Shown in pieces: positions 1 through 7,944 of a stretch of 64,000 nucleotides of DNA (position 1 is the first letter of the stretch; every line of letters begins with the position of its first letter). The DNA is from Conyzicola nivalis (GTDB lineage: Bacteria > Actinomycetota > Actinomycetes > Actinomycetales > Microbacteriaceae). Where the stretch lies: positions 310,001 to 374,000 of the forward strand of contig NZ_BMGB01000001.1 in the NCBI RefSeq assembly GCF_014639655.1. Reading direction: 5' to 3'. The notes under the pieces were generated by a model that ran no database searches, was not told where the DNA came from, and saw nothing but the letters and a program-made list of their open reading frames with translations. The position numbers and the translations under genes are program-made.

Positions 1-536
1 GAGTCTGAGACGTGCGTCTCCATCAGGACGGCGATGCCGAAGTCGGCGAGTTTGGCGCGTCGACGCTCGGCGTTGCCGCCGTAACGCACCATCAGCATGT
101 TCGCCGGCTTCACGTCGCGGTGGATGACCCCGTTGCCATGGATGTACTGCAGACCCTCGGCGATGTCGAACCCGATCTGGGCGATCTCGAGACCGGTGAG
201 GGGCTCGGTCTCGATGAGGGTCTTGAGCGTGGAACCGGTGACGAGTTCCATCACGAGGTACATGCGGGACCTGGCGCGGTTCTTGTTGGCGACGATTCCC
301 GCGTCGATGAGGGTCACCAGTCCATGGTGGTTGAGCCGCGCGAGAACCTGGAGTTCGTGCTCCTGGCTCGACACTTCGGCGATCTCGCCGAGCGGGGCGT
401 TGAACAGCTTGACCGCCACCTCGCGGTCGAGAAACTCGTCGTGGGCGCGGTACACCGACGCCATGCCGCCGCTGCCGATGAGCGAGAGGATCTGGTATCG
501 GTCGTTGAGCCGCGAGTACGGCTGGGTGTCGGGCAC
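1..536 (-). CDS. Ser/Thr protein kinase, N-terminal part (3' end outside window)
   Basis: Partial Hanks-type kinase; 178 codons are visible, reading leftwards off the window. The glycine loop GSGG is at residues 21-24, the ATP-binding lysine of VAVK is K43, the catalytic HRDVKPAN begins at H139 and DFG is at 165-167, so the N-lobe and catalytic loop are intact. The GTG at 536 is chosen because it lies just after the stop of the upstream DUF7882 gene (539), which suggests translational coupling. The C-terminal architecture (membrane segment, sensor domain) cannot be seen. Its relation to the second kinase at 53145 is unknown. Confidence 0.93.
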   Translation of the reverse strand, partial: MPDTQPYSRLNDRYQILSLIGSGGMASVYRAHDEFLDREVAVKLFNAPLGEIAEVSSQEHELQVLARLNHHGLVTLIDAGIVANKNRARSRMYLVMELVTGSTLKTLIETEPLTGLEIAQIGFDIAEGLQYIHGNGVIHRDVKPANMLMVRYGGNAERRRAKLADFGIAVLMETHVSD

Positions 537-538
537 GA

Positions 539-859
539 TCAGTCTTCTTCGGGGACCGCCGGCTTCTCCGCCGGCTCCTCGCCGACCTGCATGCCGAGGG
601 GTGTGGCCGCAGTGAGCATCAACTGGTCGAGCCAGGTGCGGTTCACGCTGGCGGCACGCGAACCAGAGTAGAAGAAGTGCAGGGGCACGCCGTTGTCGAT
701 CCAGATCGAGTGACGACCGCTGCCCTGTTTGTGGTGGATTTCCCAGGTGAGGAAGAAGTGCTCGGCGCGCCGGAGCTTCGCACTGATCGCGATCTGCAGG
801 TGAGTCGCAGTTCGGTCGTCGAACTCGAACTCTTCGCTGTTGTATTTCAGGTAACCCAC
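539..859 (-). CDS. DUF7882 family protein (hypothetical)
   Basis: A 106-residue protein beginning MGYLKYNSEEFEFDDRT, with later SIWI, FFYSGSR and VNRTWLDQL. This matches the small DUF7882 family of Micrococcales, some members of which carry the misleading label ATP-dependent DNA ligase; no ligase motif is present. The C-terminus is acidic and low complexity (EEPAEKPAVPEED). It sits directly upstream of, and probably in an operon with, the kinase starting at 536. Function unknown. Confidence 0.8.
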   Translation of the reverse strand: MGYLKYNSEEFEFDDRTATHLQIAISAKLRRAEHFFLTWEIHHKQGSGRHSIWIDNGVPLHFFYSGSRAASVNRTWLDQLMLTAATPLGMQVGEEPAEKPAVPEED

Positions 860-1001
860 GTGCGGTCTCGTCTCAAGTCAGTGAACTCCGGCGCGGAAAG
901 GGTGCGCGATCGGCGCGAAGGCGGTGAACTGCCTTCGGTCAAGGGTAACGTGTGAGGTCGAGTGGTAATTGCGCCCTCGGAATTAGGAGTATGGGGTTTC
1001 A
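860..1001. promoter_or_regulatory. Divergent intergenic region
   Basis: 142 bp between the DUF7882 gene (minus) and the small gene at 1002 (plus), so it should hold promoters for both. It contains a 7-bp hairpin (916-922 with 931-937, 8-nt loop). AGGAG at 985-989 serves the GTG at 1002. No convincing -35/-10 pair stands out. Confidence 0.4.
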
Positions 1002-1271
1002 GTGATCATCAACAGGCTGACGGTCGACGGCAAAGACTATTTCCTTCCGGAACCGATCACCGAGCTGCGCGAGCAGATTCTGAAGGCGATCCAGAACGGC
1101 GGCGGATACGTGAACATCCCGCCGTTGAACAGCGGTCCCGGCGTTGACATCCTGTTCTCCCCGGGCATGCCGGTGGTCTGGGCTCAGCTCGCGATGGGAG
1201 CCGACCCCGCGGACGGCGAGCCGTCGGCGACGCCTCTCGAGCACCACGACGCCACTTTGGACTCGCTGTAG
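1002..1271 (+). CDS. Small conserved hypothetical protein
   Basis: An 89-residue soluble protein (MIINRLTVDGKDYFLPEPITELREQ...) without signal peptide or membrane segment. The GTG at 1002 follows AGGAG at 985-989; the nearer ATG at 991 runs into a stop after four codons, so GTG is the start. The family is not recognised. The sequence pattern (short beta-rich N-terminus, Gly/Pro-rich middle) gives no catalytic clue. Confidence 0.65.
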   Translation: MIINRLTVDGKDYFLPEPITELREQILKAIQNGGGYVNIPPLNSGPGVDILFSPGMPVVWAQLAMGADPADGEPSATPLEHHDATLDSL

Positions 1272-1343
1272 GGTCACCCGAATGGCGTGACCCGGCGCCT
1301 CTCGCGTGGGGATAGTGTCGCCCCTGCGTGAGAGGGGGCGTCG

Positions 1344-1757
1344 GTGGCTCGAAGAGTTGCCCGGCCACGGGGAGTGGCCTTCGTCGCGACGCTGTGCGCC
1401 GTCTTCGGGTCGATCGAGCTTGCGACGGGCGTGCTCTCGTTGGTATTTCTGCCCGTGGTCGTCGAGGAGACGGCTTCGGATGCCACGAGCGCGACGTGGT
1501 CGTCGGTGCTGGCCATCCTGCTCGGGTCGGGCTTGCTGCTGGCGAGCGCCGGCATCTATCGCGGCAGCGTCCGAGCGCGGACCGTGGTCTTGGCCGTCAT
1601 CATCGCGCACGCCGCCGGTGGCGCGTGGCTCGCGATCTCGGGCCAACCGGTGCAGGGACTCATCGCGATCGGCGTCGCCCTCGTCGTCGGAGTCCTGCTG
1701 TGGACGGGCAGGGGCGCGAAGTACTTTCGTGGCGACGCGACGCCGAAGCGCCGATAG
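1344..1757 (+). CDS. Four-helix integral membrane protein, unknown
   Basis: 137 residues with about four hydrophobic segments (roughly residues 10-35, 50-68, 78-95 and 100-118) and basic termini (MARRVARPR..., ...TPKRR), typical of a small inner-membrane protein. GTG start at 1344. No family motif is recognised. It is followed by the strong hairpin terminator at 1780-1826. Confidence 0.65.
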   Translation: MARRVARPRGVAFVATLCAVFGSIELATGVLSLVFLPVVVEETASDATSATWSSVLAILLGSGLLLASAGIYRGSVRARTVVLAVIIAHAAGGAWLAISGQPVQGLIAIGVALVVGVLLWTGRGAKYFRGDATPKRR

Positions 1758-1779
1758 CCCTCGACCGACCCTGGTCGCA

Positions 1780-1826
1780 GACAGACCGAAGGCCCCGGCG
1801 CATTCCGCCGGGGCCTTCGGTCTGTC
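1780..1826. terminator. Bidirectional hairpin terminator (perfect 21-bp stem)
   Basis: Positions 1780-1800 are perfectly complementary to 1806-1826 around a 5-nt loop, and the stem is rich in GGCCCC. It lies between the stops of two convergent genes (1757 plus, 1838 minus), the expected site for a shared terminator. The lack of a T-run is normal for high-GC actinobacteria. Confidence 0.85.
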
Positions 1827-1837
1827 TGGTCGGAGTC

Positions 1838-2008
1838 TTACTTGAAGACGTCCTTGATGTTCTCGCCGGCCTGCTTGGCGCTCGCCTTGGTCTGGTCGTT
1901 GCGACCCTCCTGGGCGGTGTCGTGGTCGTTCGTCGCGTTGCCGAGGGCTTCCTTGGCCTTGCCGGCTGCCTTCTCGGCGGCGTTCTGAATCTTGTCTCCA
2001 GCACTCAT
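1838..2008 (-). CDS. CsbD family stress-associated protein
   Basis: A 56-residue hydrophilic, Ala/Lys/Asp-rich protein (MSAGDKIQNAAEKAAGKAKEA...) with the amphipathic repeats of the CsbD family. Members are general-stress (sigma-B type) proteins in Bacillus and are widespread in actinobacteria; the molecular role is unknown. The ATG at 2008 is preferred over upstream in-frame codons because the family begins here. It converges on the 1780-1826 terminator. Confidence 0.8.
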   Translation of the reverse strand: MSAGDKIQNAAEKAAGKAKEALGNATNDHDTAQEGRNDQTKASAKQAGENIKDVFK

Positions 2009-2107
2009 GGTGCACCCGCTTTCTTTCGTTGAGGTGCGTGCCACGGTACGCCGCAGGACGCTGGAAAAACCCCTCATTGCGCGGGCGGCGACGGCGCGCT
2101 AGGTACT

Positions 2108-2800
2108 TCAGTGATGGTGCTCGTGCGGTGCGCGCTCTCCGGTGAGAGCGGAGAGCGGCTCGGCGCACCCCTCGCCCCTCCACGCCTCGCGACCCTCGCG
2201 GAGCGCGAAGACCGCGATGACGAGCGCAGCCGCGGAGTCGGCCCACGCCCAGCCGAGCAGCGCGTTGAGCAAGAGGCCGACGAGCAGGGCGGCGGAGAGA
2301 TACGCACAGATCAGGGTCTGTTTCGAGTCGGCGATCGCGGAGGCCGACCCGAGCTCCGTTCCCGTGCGACGTTCGAACCAGCTGAGCAGGGGCATGACGG
2401 CCAGACTCACGGCGGCGAGCACGATGCCGACGGGGCTGTGGTCGGCCTCGCGCACGCCGAAAAGCGACAGGCCCGCATCGAAAACGACATAGGCGGCGAG
2501 ACCGAAGAACGACACGGCGATCACCCGTAGCGCGACCTTTTCCCGTTTTTCGGGATCGGGCGCGGCAAACTGCCAGGCGACGGCCGCGGCCGAGAGCACT
2601 TCGACGATCGAGTCGAGCCCGAACCCGATCAGGGCGGCCGACGAGGCCATCGTGCCGGCGGTGAGCGCCACGACGGCTTCGACGACGTTGTACGTGATCG
2701 TGATGCCGACGATGATGCGGATGCGGCGTCGGAGGACGCTGGTGCGCGCGGTGCCGGGCCGGCTGGGAGAGCCCGGGTCGCGCGCGACCGGGGCGGTCAC
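2108..2800 (-). CDS. CDF-like cation transporter with altered metal site
   Basis: 230 residues with six predicted membrane segments and a His-rich end (HEHHH). The fold looks like the cation diffusion facilitator family of proton-driven divalent-cation exporters. The usual His/Asp metal-site residues look replaced: the first site reads GFGLDSIVE and the second ADSKQT, without the usual histidine. The start is GTG 2800, overlapping the ArsR stop by 4 bp (GTGA), so the pair is translationally coupled and the transporter is probably controlled by that metal/metalloid sensor. Substrate not assignable from sequence. Confidence 0.8.
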   Translation of the reverse strand: MTAPVARDPGSPSRPGTARTSVLRRRIRIIVGITITYNVVEAVVALTAGTMASSAALIGFGLDSIVEVLSAAAVAWQFAAPDPEKREKVALRVIAVSFFGLAAYVVFDAGLSLFGVREADHSPVGIVLAAVSLAVMPLLSWFERRTGTELGSASAIADSKQTLICAYLSAALLVGLLLNALLGWAWADSAAALVIAVFALREGREAWRGEGCAEPLSALTGERAPHEHHH

Positions 2801-3147
2801 GACGAGAGCAGCGCTCGCGCGCTCGAGTCGAGTGCTTCCGGCACGACACGGTAGTAGGCCCATTTACCGCGCCGCTCGCGAGTGGCGAGGCCGGCGGCGA
2901 CGAGCTTGCTCATGTGATGGGACACCGTGGGCTGGGACAGCCCGACGGGCTCGGTGAGATCGCAGATGCAGGCCTCGCCGTCGACGCTCGCGGCGATGAG
3001 CGAGAGCAGTCGCACGCGTGTGGGATCGCCGAGGGCCTTGAAGACGTGGGCCATGCGTTCGGCCTGGTCGACGTCGAGCGCTCCTCCGGTGACGGTGGCA
3101 CAGCACGTTGTGCCGTCGGTCGCGGGGCGGGGGAGCATCGTGGTCAT
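2797..3147 (-). CDS. arsR: ArsR/SmtB family metalloregulatory repressor
   Basis: A 116-residue winged-helix regulator. FKALGDPTRVRLLSLI is the classic ArsR start, and LSQPTVSHHMSKLVAAGL is the recognition helix. Cys15 and Cys16 form an N-terminal pair, and C60/C62 lie in the ACICDL segment. A Cys15-Cys16 pair plus a cysteine near the third helix is the As(III) site described for Corynebacterium glutamicum ArsR, so arsenite or antimonite sensing is the best inference. ATG start at 3147. It is divergent from the flavoprotein at 3233 and overlaps the CDF-like gene. Confidence 0.9.
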   Translation of the reverse strand: MTTMLPRPATDGTTCCATVTGGALDVDQAERMAHVFKALGDPTRVRLLSLIAASVDGEACICDLTEPVGLSQPTVSHHMSKLVAAGLATRERRGKWAYYRVVPEALDSSARALLSS

Positions 3148-3208
3148 GTATCGATCATGCCAGTCATATTGACAAATGTCGATGTATCGACGAGTCTCGA
3201 TGCATCGG
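3145..3208. promoter_or_regulatory. Probable ArsR operator/divergent promoter region
   Basis: The 85-bp divergent gap is unusually AT-rich and carries near-palindromic TCGATGYATCG elements at 3179-3190 and 3197-3208 (18 bp apart), and a related GTATCGATCATG element overlapping the arsR start codon (3145-3159). Also present is ATATTGACAAATGTCGATGT (3166-3185), resembling ArsR-family operators. This placement would let the repressor control both arsR and the flavoprotein. Confidence 0.6.
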
Positions 3209-3232
3209 AGTGCCAGACGTGAGGAGTGAGCG

Positions 3233-4540
3233 ATGAACGAACTGCCCGTCGTCGTTATCGGGGCCGGACCGCAGGGGCTCGCCGCGGCTGCCCACCTGGT
3301 CGAGCGCGGGCTGACGCCCGTGGTGCTCGAGGCCGGTACCCGCCCGGCTGCCGCCGTGGCGGAGTGGTCCCACGTGCGCCTGTTCTCCGACTGGAGCGAG
3401 CTCGTCGACGCGGCCGCGGTCCGCCTGCTCGAGCCGACCGGCTGGGTGGCTCCGGAGAAGGGGTACCCGACCGGCGGCCAGTGGATCTCGCACTACCTCG
3501 CGCCACTCGCGGCCGCCCTGGGCGACCGGGTGGTCTACGGCTCGCGGGTGACCGGGGTGGGGCGGGCCGGGCGTGACCGCCTCGTCGACGCGGGCCGCGG
3601 GGAGCAGCCGTTCACCGTGCACGTGACCGACGCGGCGGGCGTCGAATCGCGCGTCGCCGCGAGCGCCGTCATCGACGCGTCGGGCACCTGGGCGCAACCC
3701 GGCCCGGCAGGTGCCGACGGGCTACCCGCCCTGGGTGAGCGCGCGGCATCCGAATTCGTCTCCTACCGCATCCCCGACCTTTCGTCCCCTGCTCCGTTCG
3801 CGGGCACGCACTCCGTCGTCGTCGGCAGCGGACACTCCGCCGCCACGGCGGTCAACGAACTCGCCCGCATCGCGAAGGACCACCCGGGTACGCGCATCAC
3901 CTGGGTGCTGCGGCGCGGGACCGTCGGCAACACCTTCGGCGGAGGCGACGCCGACGAGCTCCCCGCCCGTGGCGCGCTCGGCGTCCGCGCCAGGGCGGCC
4001 GTCGAGGCCGGAACGGTCGACCTCGTCACCGGCTTCCGGGTCGAGTCCATCACCGCGACGTCAGACGGTGCCATGCTCGCCTCCGAAGACGGGCGCGAGC
4101 TTGCCGTCGCCGGCCGGGTGCTCGTGCTCACCGGCTTCCGCCCCGACCTCTCGTTCCTGTCGGAACTGCGCCTCGAGCTCGATTCGACGCTGCAGGCGCC
4201 GGTTCGCATCGCGGCCAACGTCGATCCGAACCTTCACAGTTGCGGCTCGGTGCGGGCCACCGGCGCGAGCGACCTGGCCCAGCCGGAGAAGAACTTCTAC
4301 CTTGTGGGCGCCAAATCCTACGGGCGGGCGCCGACCTTCCTCGCCCTCACCGGGTACGAGCAGGTGCGCAGCGTCGTCGCGGCGCTCGCCGGAGACCACG
4401 ACGCTGCGGCGCGCTCCGACCTCGTGCTGCCGGACACGGGAGTGTGCGGCGGATCCGGCGCCTTCGATGAGGGCGGCGACGGCGGTGCCTGCTGCGCTCC
4501 GGTGCTGCACCAGATCGGGCGAGCCCCGACGTCGGTATAG
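3233..4540 (+). CDS. Flavin-dependent monooxygenase/FAD-NAD(P) oxidoreductase, ArsO-like
   Basis: 435 residues. An N-terminal FAD motif VVIGAGPQG (residues 4-12) and a second nucleotide motif VVVGSGHSA near residue 200 give the two-dinucleotide-binding layout of flavin monooxygenases. The C-terminus is Cys-rich: VCGGSG and, 13 residues on, ACCAP. It has a strong SD (GAGGAG) and ATG start. It is divergent from arsR and shares the putative operator, resembling ArsO-type flavoproteins of actinobacterial ars loci. The enzymatic reaction is unknown; the Cys tail could bind a metalloid (inference). Confidence 0.85.
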   Translation: MNELPVVVIGAGPQGLAAAAHLVERGLTPVVLEAGTRPAAAVAEWSHVRLFSDWSELVDAAAVRLLEPTGWVAPEKGYPTGGQWISHYLAPLAAALGDRVVYGSRVTGVGRAGRDRLVDAGRGEQPFTVHVTDAAGVESRVAASAVIDASGTWAQPGPAGADGLPALGERAASEFVSYRIPDLSSPAPFAGTHSVVVGSGHSAATAVNELARIAKDHPGTRITWVLRRGTVGNTFGGGDADELPARGALGVRARAAVEAGTVDLVTGFRVESITATSDGAMLASEDGRELAVAGRVLVLTGFRPDLSFLSELRLELDSTLQAPVRIAANVDPNLHSCGSVRATGASDLAQPEKNFYLVGAKSYGRAPTFLALTGYEQVRSVVAALAGDHDAAARSDLVLPDTGVCGGSGAFDEGGDGGACCAPVLHQIGRAPTSV

Positions 4541-4568
4541 CGCCGAAAGCATCACGCCCGAGGTGTTG

Positions 4569-5048
4569 TCAGCCGACGAAGGCCTCGCGCAGCGCCCGCT
4601 CGTCGTCCGCGCTCAGGTTCGTCTCGATCAGTTCCATCTCGGTGCCGGCGAACGCCTTGCGCACCTCATCGGTAACCGCGTCACTGGAGAGCACGAAGAG
4701 CGCCGATGTGCCCGGGGTCACCGATTCCCTCACCCGGTCGATGAAGGCGTCGTCGATCCCGACGTCCCGAAGAGACGCGGTGAGGGCCCCCGTCGCCAGA
4801 CCGATCGCGGTTCCGAGCAGGGGAACGAAGAAGATCAGGCCGAGCAGAAACCCCCAGAACGCCCCGCCGAGAGCGCCGATCGACTCGTCGAGGCTGCGCG
4901 TCTTGGGTTTCTTGTCGTCGGCGGCCCACGACACGACTGCCGCGTCGTGAACCGTGATGAGTGCGCGGTCGTGGAGCGCCTGAAGCGTCCGACCCGCGTC
5001 GTCGGCGCCCGTCGCCGTGTCGAACTTCCAGACAGAAAGGGTGGCCAT
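4569..5048 (-). CDS. DUF1269 family membrane protein
   Basis: 159 residues: MATLSVWKFDTATGADDA... followed by a glycine-rich hydrophobic hairpin (GGAFWGFLLGLIFFVPLLGTAIGLATGAL, about residues 60-90) and the acidic C-terminal half typical of DUF1269. The ATG at 5048 is preceded by a strong AGGAGG. Function unknown; relatives are often stress-linked. It is transcribed in the same direction as the K+ channel gene upstream, with a 92-bp gap. Confidence 0.8.
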   Translation of the reverse strand: MATLSVWKFDTATGADDAGRTLQALHDRALITVHDAAVVSWAADDKKPKTRSLDESIGALGGAFWGFLLGLIFFVPLLGTAIGLATGALTASLRDVGIDDAFIDRVRESVTPGTSALFVLSSDAVTDEVRKAFAGTEMELIETNLSADDERALREAFVG

Positions 5049-5140
5049 CGTCGTTCCTCCTCGGTCGGCTGCAGCTCCGGTCCGCGCGTCGCTGTTCACA
5101 TGGTTCCGCTCCGCAGTCGAATCCACAACCGTGCCGCGCA

Positions 5141-5809
5141 TCACTGGCTCGGGCGTTCCCAGCCCGCCACGACCCGCGCCACCGCGATGACCAGAAAGAG
5201 CTGTCCGGTTATCGCTTCGGCTATTGCGACGGTCTGGCCGACCGCGCCCACCGGTATGAGATTTCCGTAGCCGGTTGTCGTCAGGGTGGTGAACGAGAAG
5301 AAGAGCTGACTCGTCAACGAATCATCCGCACTCTCACCGAACATCGGTACACCCGTCGCGAGCGACACAACGTTGTAGAGGAATGCGAAGAACATGCCCA
5401 CCAGCACGTAGGCCACGACCGCGGCGAGCAGGCTTTGCCCGTCGACGCGCCGACGCCGCACCTGATGCGCGATGACCGCCGCCGGGGCGATCAAATAGGC
5501 GAATGCGGATGCCGCGGAGAGGACTATGTCGAGCACGCGGCCCTGCGCGCCGGTTGCCCACACGAGGATGGCGGCCGCCCCGGCGACGGCCAGCACCACC
5601 CATCCCACCCGGCGCGCCCGCTCGTTGACCCGTGCCACCCGCAAGATCACCGCGACCGTCGCGAGCTGCACCAGGAAGGCGACCGAACTCGTATTCGACG
5701 TCACCTGCGCCGCGCACAGGGCATACGACACCGCGACGAGAAGCAGCACAACAACGTAGCCACCCAACGACGTGCCCCTCGCCGGTGCCGGCGTCGGTAG
5801 CTCGGTCAT
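5141..5809 (-). CDS. Two-pore-type potassium channel family protein
   Basis: 222 residues with several membrane segments and, near the C-terminus, a pore loop carrying TTTGYGNLIP, the K+ selectivity filter of Ion_trans_2 channels. No cytoplasmic RCK/TrkA domain follows; the protein ends about 40 residues later at WERPSQ. Start ATG 5809 (MTELP) is chosen because AGAGGGTGG lies 5 nt upstream; a GTG at 5818 lies inside that SD. Expected role is passive K+ flux across the cytoplasmic membrane. Confidence 0.85.
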   Translation of the reverse strand: MTELPTPAPARGTSLGGYVVVLLLVAVSYALCAAQVTSNTSSVAFLVQLATVAVILRVARVNERARRVGWVVLAVAGAAAILVWATGAQGRVLDIVLSAASAFAYLIAPAAVIAHQVRRRRVDGQSLLAAVVAYVLVGMFFAFLYNVVSLATGVPMFGESADDSLTSQLFFSFTTLTTTGYGNLIPVGAVGQTVAIAEAITGQLFLVIAVARVVAGWERPSQ

Positions 5810-5900
5810 CGTTTCCACCCTCTGATGCAGCGGTGCTGTCGGTCGCTCGACGGTACTCGCGCGCCTCGTCAGTCACGTCACACGCGAAGGATGATGCGCG

Positions 5901-7439
5901 GTGGCCGAGCCGGAGATAGCGTCGTCGGCGCACACGAAGACGGCGTCGCGGAACGGAAGGCGAATAGTGGATGGAGTGCTGGCGACGAATCTCGTGTGGA
6001 TCATCGCCGTGCTCGTCGATTTTGCGATCCGGGTCGCCGCCATCATCGTCATCCCGCGCGATCGGAAACCCAGTTCGGCCATGGCGTGGCTCCTCGCGAT
6101 TTTCTTCATCCCGTTCATCGGGATCTTCCTGTTCCTGCTCATCGGTAGCCCGAAGCTCCCGCGGAAGAGACGCGAGAGACAGAAAGAAATCGACGGGCTC
6201 ATCGATGAGCGCAGCAACGAGATGGCGCCCGTGGTTCGACCAGACGACTGGCCGGAGTGGTTCGGACCCGTCGTCACCATGAATCGTGCGCTCGGCCGAG
6301 TACCGATTGTCGGCGGCAATACGGCCGTGGTCATCGAAGACTATGAGCGGTCGATCGCAGAGATGGCGGGGGCCATACGCGAAGCGACCACCTTCGTGCA
6401 CATCGAGTTCTACATCGTGTCGTTCGACGCGACGACAGCCGGGTTCTTCTCGGCGATGGAGGCGGCCGTTCGCCGCGGTGTCTCCGTGCGAGTGTTGCTC
6501 GACCACGTGGCATCCGTCAGGGCGGTCGGCAACACGCAGACGATCGCCGAACTCGACCGCATCGGCGTGAGGTGGAGCTACATGCTGCCAGTGCAGCCGT
6601 TGAAAGGCAAATACCAGCGGCCCGACCTGCGCAATCATCGCAAGCTCGTCGTCGTGGACGGCGACGTCGCGTTTATGGGCTCGCAGAACCTGATCGACCG
6701 CAGCTATAACGCCCCAAAGAACCTCAAGCGCGGCCTCATGTGGCAGGAACTCATGACCAGGGTCACCGGCCCGGTCGTGAGCGGGATCAACGCGATCTTC
6801 CTCTCCGACTGGTACAGCGAGACCGACGAGTTGATCATGCACGAGCACGTGCGGGTCGCGGACGTCGTCGCCGACACGTCTGATGCTGCCGTCGACTGCC
6901 AGGTCGTGCCGAGCGGCCCGGGCTACGACAGCGAGAACAATCTCCGACTGTTTCTCGCGCTGGTCCATTCCGCACGGGAGCGCGCGATCGTCACGAGCCC
7001 CTACTTCGTGCCGGACGAGGCGATGATGTACGCGCTCACCTCGGCCTGCCAGCGGGGCCTCGAGGTGCAGCTGTTCGTGTCAGAAATCGGCGATCAGGGA
7101 CCGGTCTTCCACGCTCAGCGGTCGTACTACCGAGAGCTGCTCGCTGCGGGAGTGCGCATCTTCATGTACCCGGCGCCCTACATCCTGCACGCGAAACACC
7201 TCTCTATCGACGACTCGGTCGCCGTGATCGGATCGAGCAACATGGACATCCGCTCGTTCGCTCTCGACCTCGAGATCTCACTCGTCGTACACGGCGAGTC
7301 GTTCGTGCGACAGATGCGCAGGGTCGAGGCGGACTACCGTGCCGTGAGCCGCGAACTCACACTCGACGAATGGGCCAAGGAGCCGCGCGGTTCGATGGTG
7401 CTCGACGGCGTCGCCCGACTGACCTCCGCCCTGCAGTGA
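5901..7439 (+). CDS. cls: Cardiolipin synthase (phospholipase D family)
   Basis: 512 residues. Two N-terminal membrane helices (PLDc_N, roughly residues 30-85) precede two catalytic HKD motifs: NHRKLVVVD at about 245-253 with FMGSQN, and LHAKHLSID at about 429-437 with IGSSNMD. This is the bacterial Cls layout, condensing two phosphatidylglycerols (or PG plus CDP-DAG) to cardiolipin at the membrane. An alternative GTG at 5967 has GGAAGG 6 nt upstream and may be the true start, removing 22 residues. Confidence 0.93.
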   Translation: MAEPEIASSAHTKTASRNGRRIVDGVLATNLVWIIAVLVDFAIRVAAIIVIPRDRKPSSAMAWLLAIFFIPFIGIFLFLLIGSPKLPRKRRERQKEIDGLIDERSNEMAPVVRPDDWPEWFGPVVTMNRALGRVPIVGGNTAVVIEDYERSIAEMAGAIREATTFVHIEFYIVSFDATTAGFFSAMEAAVRRGVSVRVLLDHVASVRAVGNTQTIAELDRIGVRWSYMLPVQPLKGKYQRPDLRNHRKLVVVDGDVAFMGSQNLIDRSYNAPKNLKRGLMWQELMTRVTGPVVSGINAIFLSDWYSETDELIMHEHVRVADVVADTSDAAVDCQVVPSGPGYDSENNLRLFLALVHSARERAIVTSPYFVPDEAMMYALTSACQRGLEVQLFVSEIGDQGPVFHAQRSYYRELLAAGVRIFMYPAPYILHAKHLSIDDSVAVIGSSNMDIRSFALDLEISLVVHGESFVRQMRRVEADYRAVSRELTLDEWAKEPRGSMVLDGVARLTSALQ

Positions 7440-7536
7440 GCGTCACACCCACGGGGTGAGGTCTGTCTGTCCGCCGCATGGCTACGGTGACTCGACGGCA
7501 CACCCGCTGCCGCGACATCTGGAAAGGCTGCCGACC

Positions 7537-7938
7537 ATGGACTTTTGGGAATTCATCGGGTACTTCTTCTGGGCATACATCGTCATCTCGTTCATCGCCG
7601 TGCTCATCGGCCTGATCTTCGACGTATTCCGCGACCAGTCGCTGGGCGGCTTTGCCAAGGCCGCATGGGTCGTTTTCCTCGTCGTATTGCCGATCCTCGC
7701 CTCGGTCGTCTACCTGATCGCTCGGGGCGGCAAGATGAGCGAGAGGCAGCTGGAATACGCGAAGAGTGCGCGCGCCCAGACGGATGACTACATCCGCACG
7801 GTGGCCTCGACGTCGTCGGCGGACGAGATCGCGAAGGCTCGCGCGCTCCTCGACGGCGGCTCGATCACCGCCGCCGAATTCGAGGCGCTGAAAGCGCGGG
7901 CTCTCGCGGGCACCCCCACTCCGGCGCACGCCGCCTGA
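7537..7938 (+). CDS. PLDc_N/SHOCT domain membrane protein
   Basis: 133 residues. Two hydrophobic helices (about residues 8-30 and 45-65) match the PLDc_N anchor seen in cardiolipin synthases. The C-terminus SSADEIAKARALLDGGSITAAEFEALKARAL is a SHOCT motif, a short oligomerisation helix pair. ATG 7537 is preceded by GGAAAGG at 7521-7527. It lies 97 bp downstream of cls and shares that enzyme's anchor type without its catalytic part, so it may partner or modulate it (inference). Confidence 0.82.
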   Translation: MDFWEFIGYFFWAYIVISFIAVLIGLIFDVFRDQSLGGFAKAAWVVFLVVLPILASVVYLIARGGKMSERQLEYAKSARAQTDDYIRTVASTSSADEIAKARALLDGGSITAAEFEALKARALAGTPTPAHAA

Positions 7939-7944
7939 GTTGTC

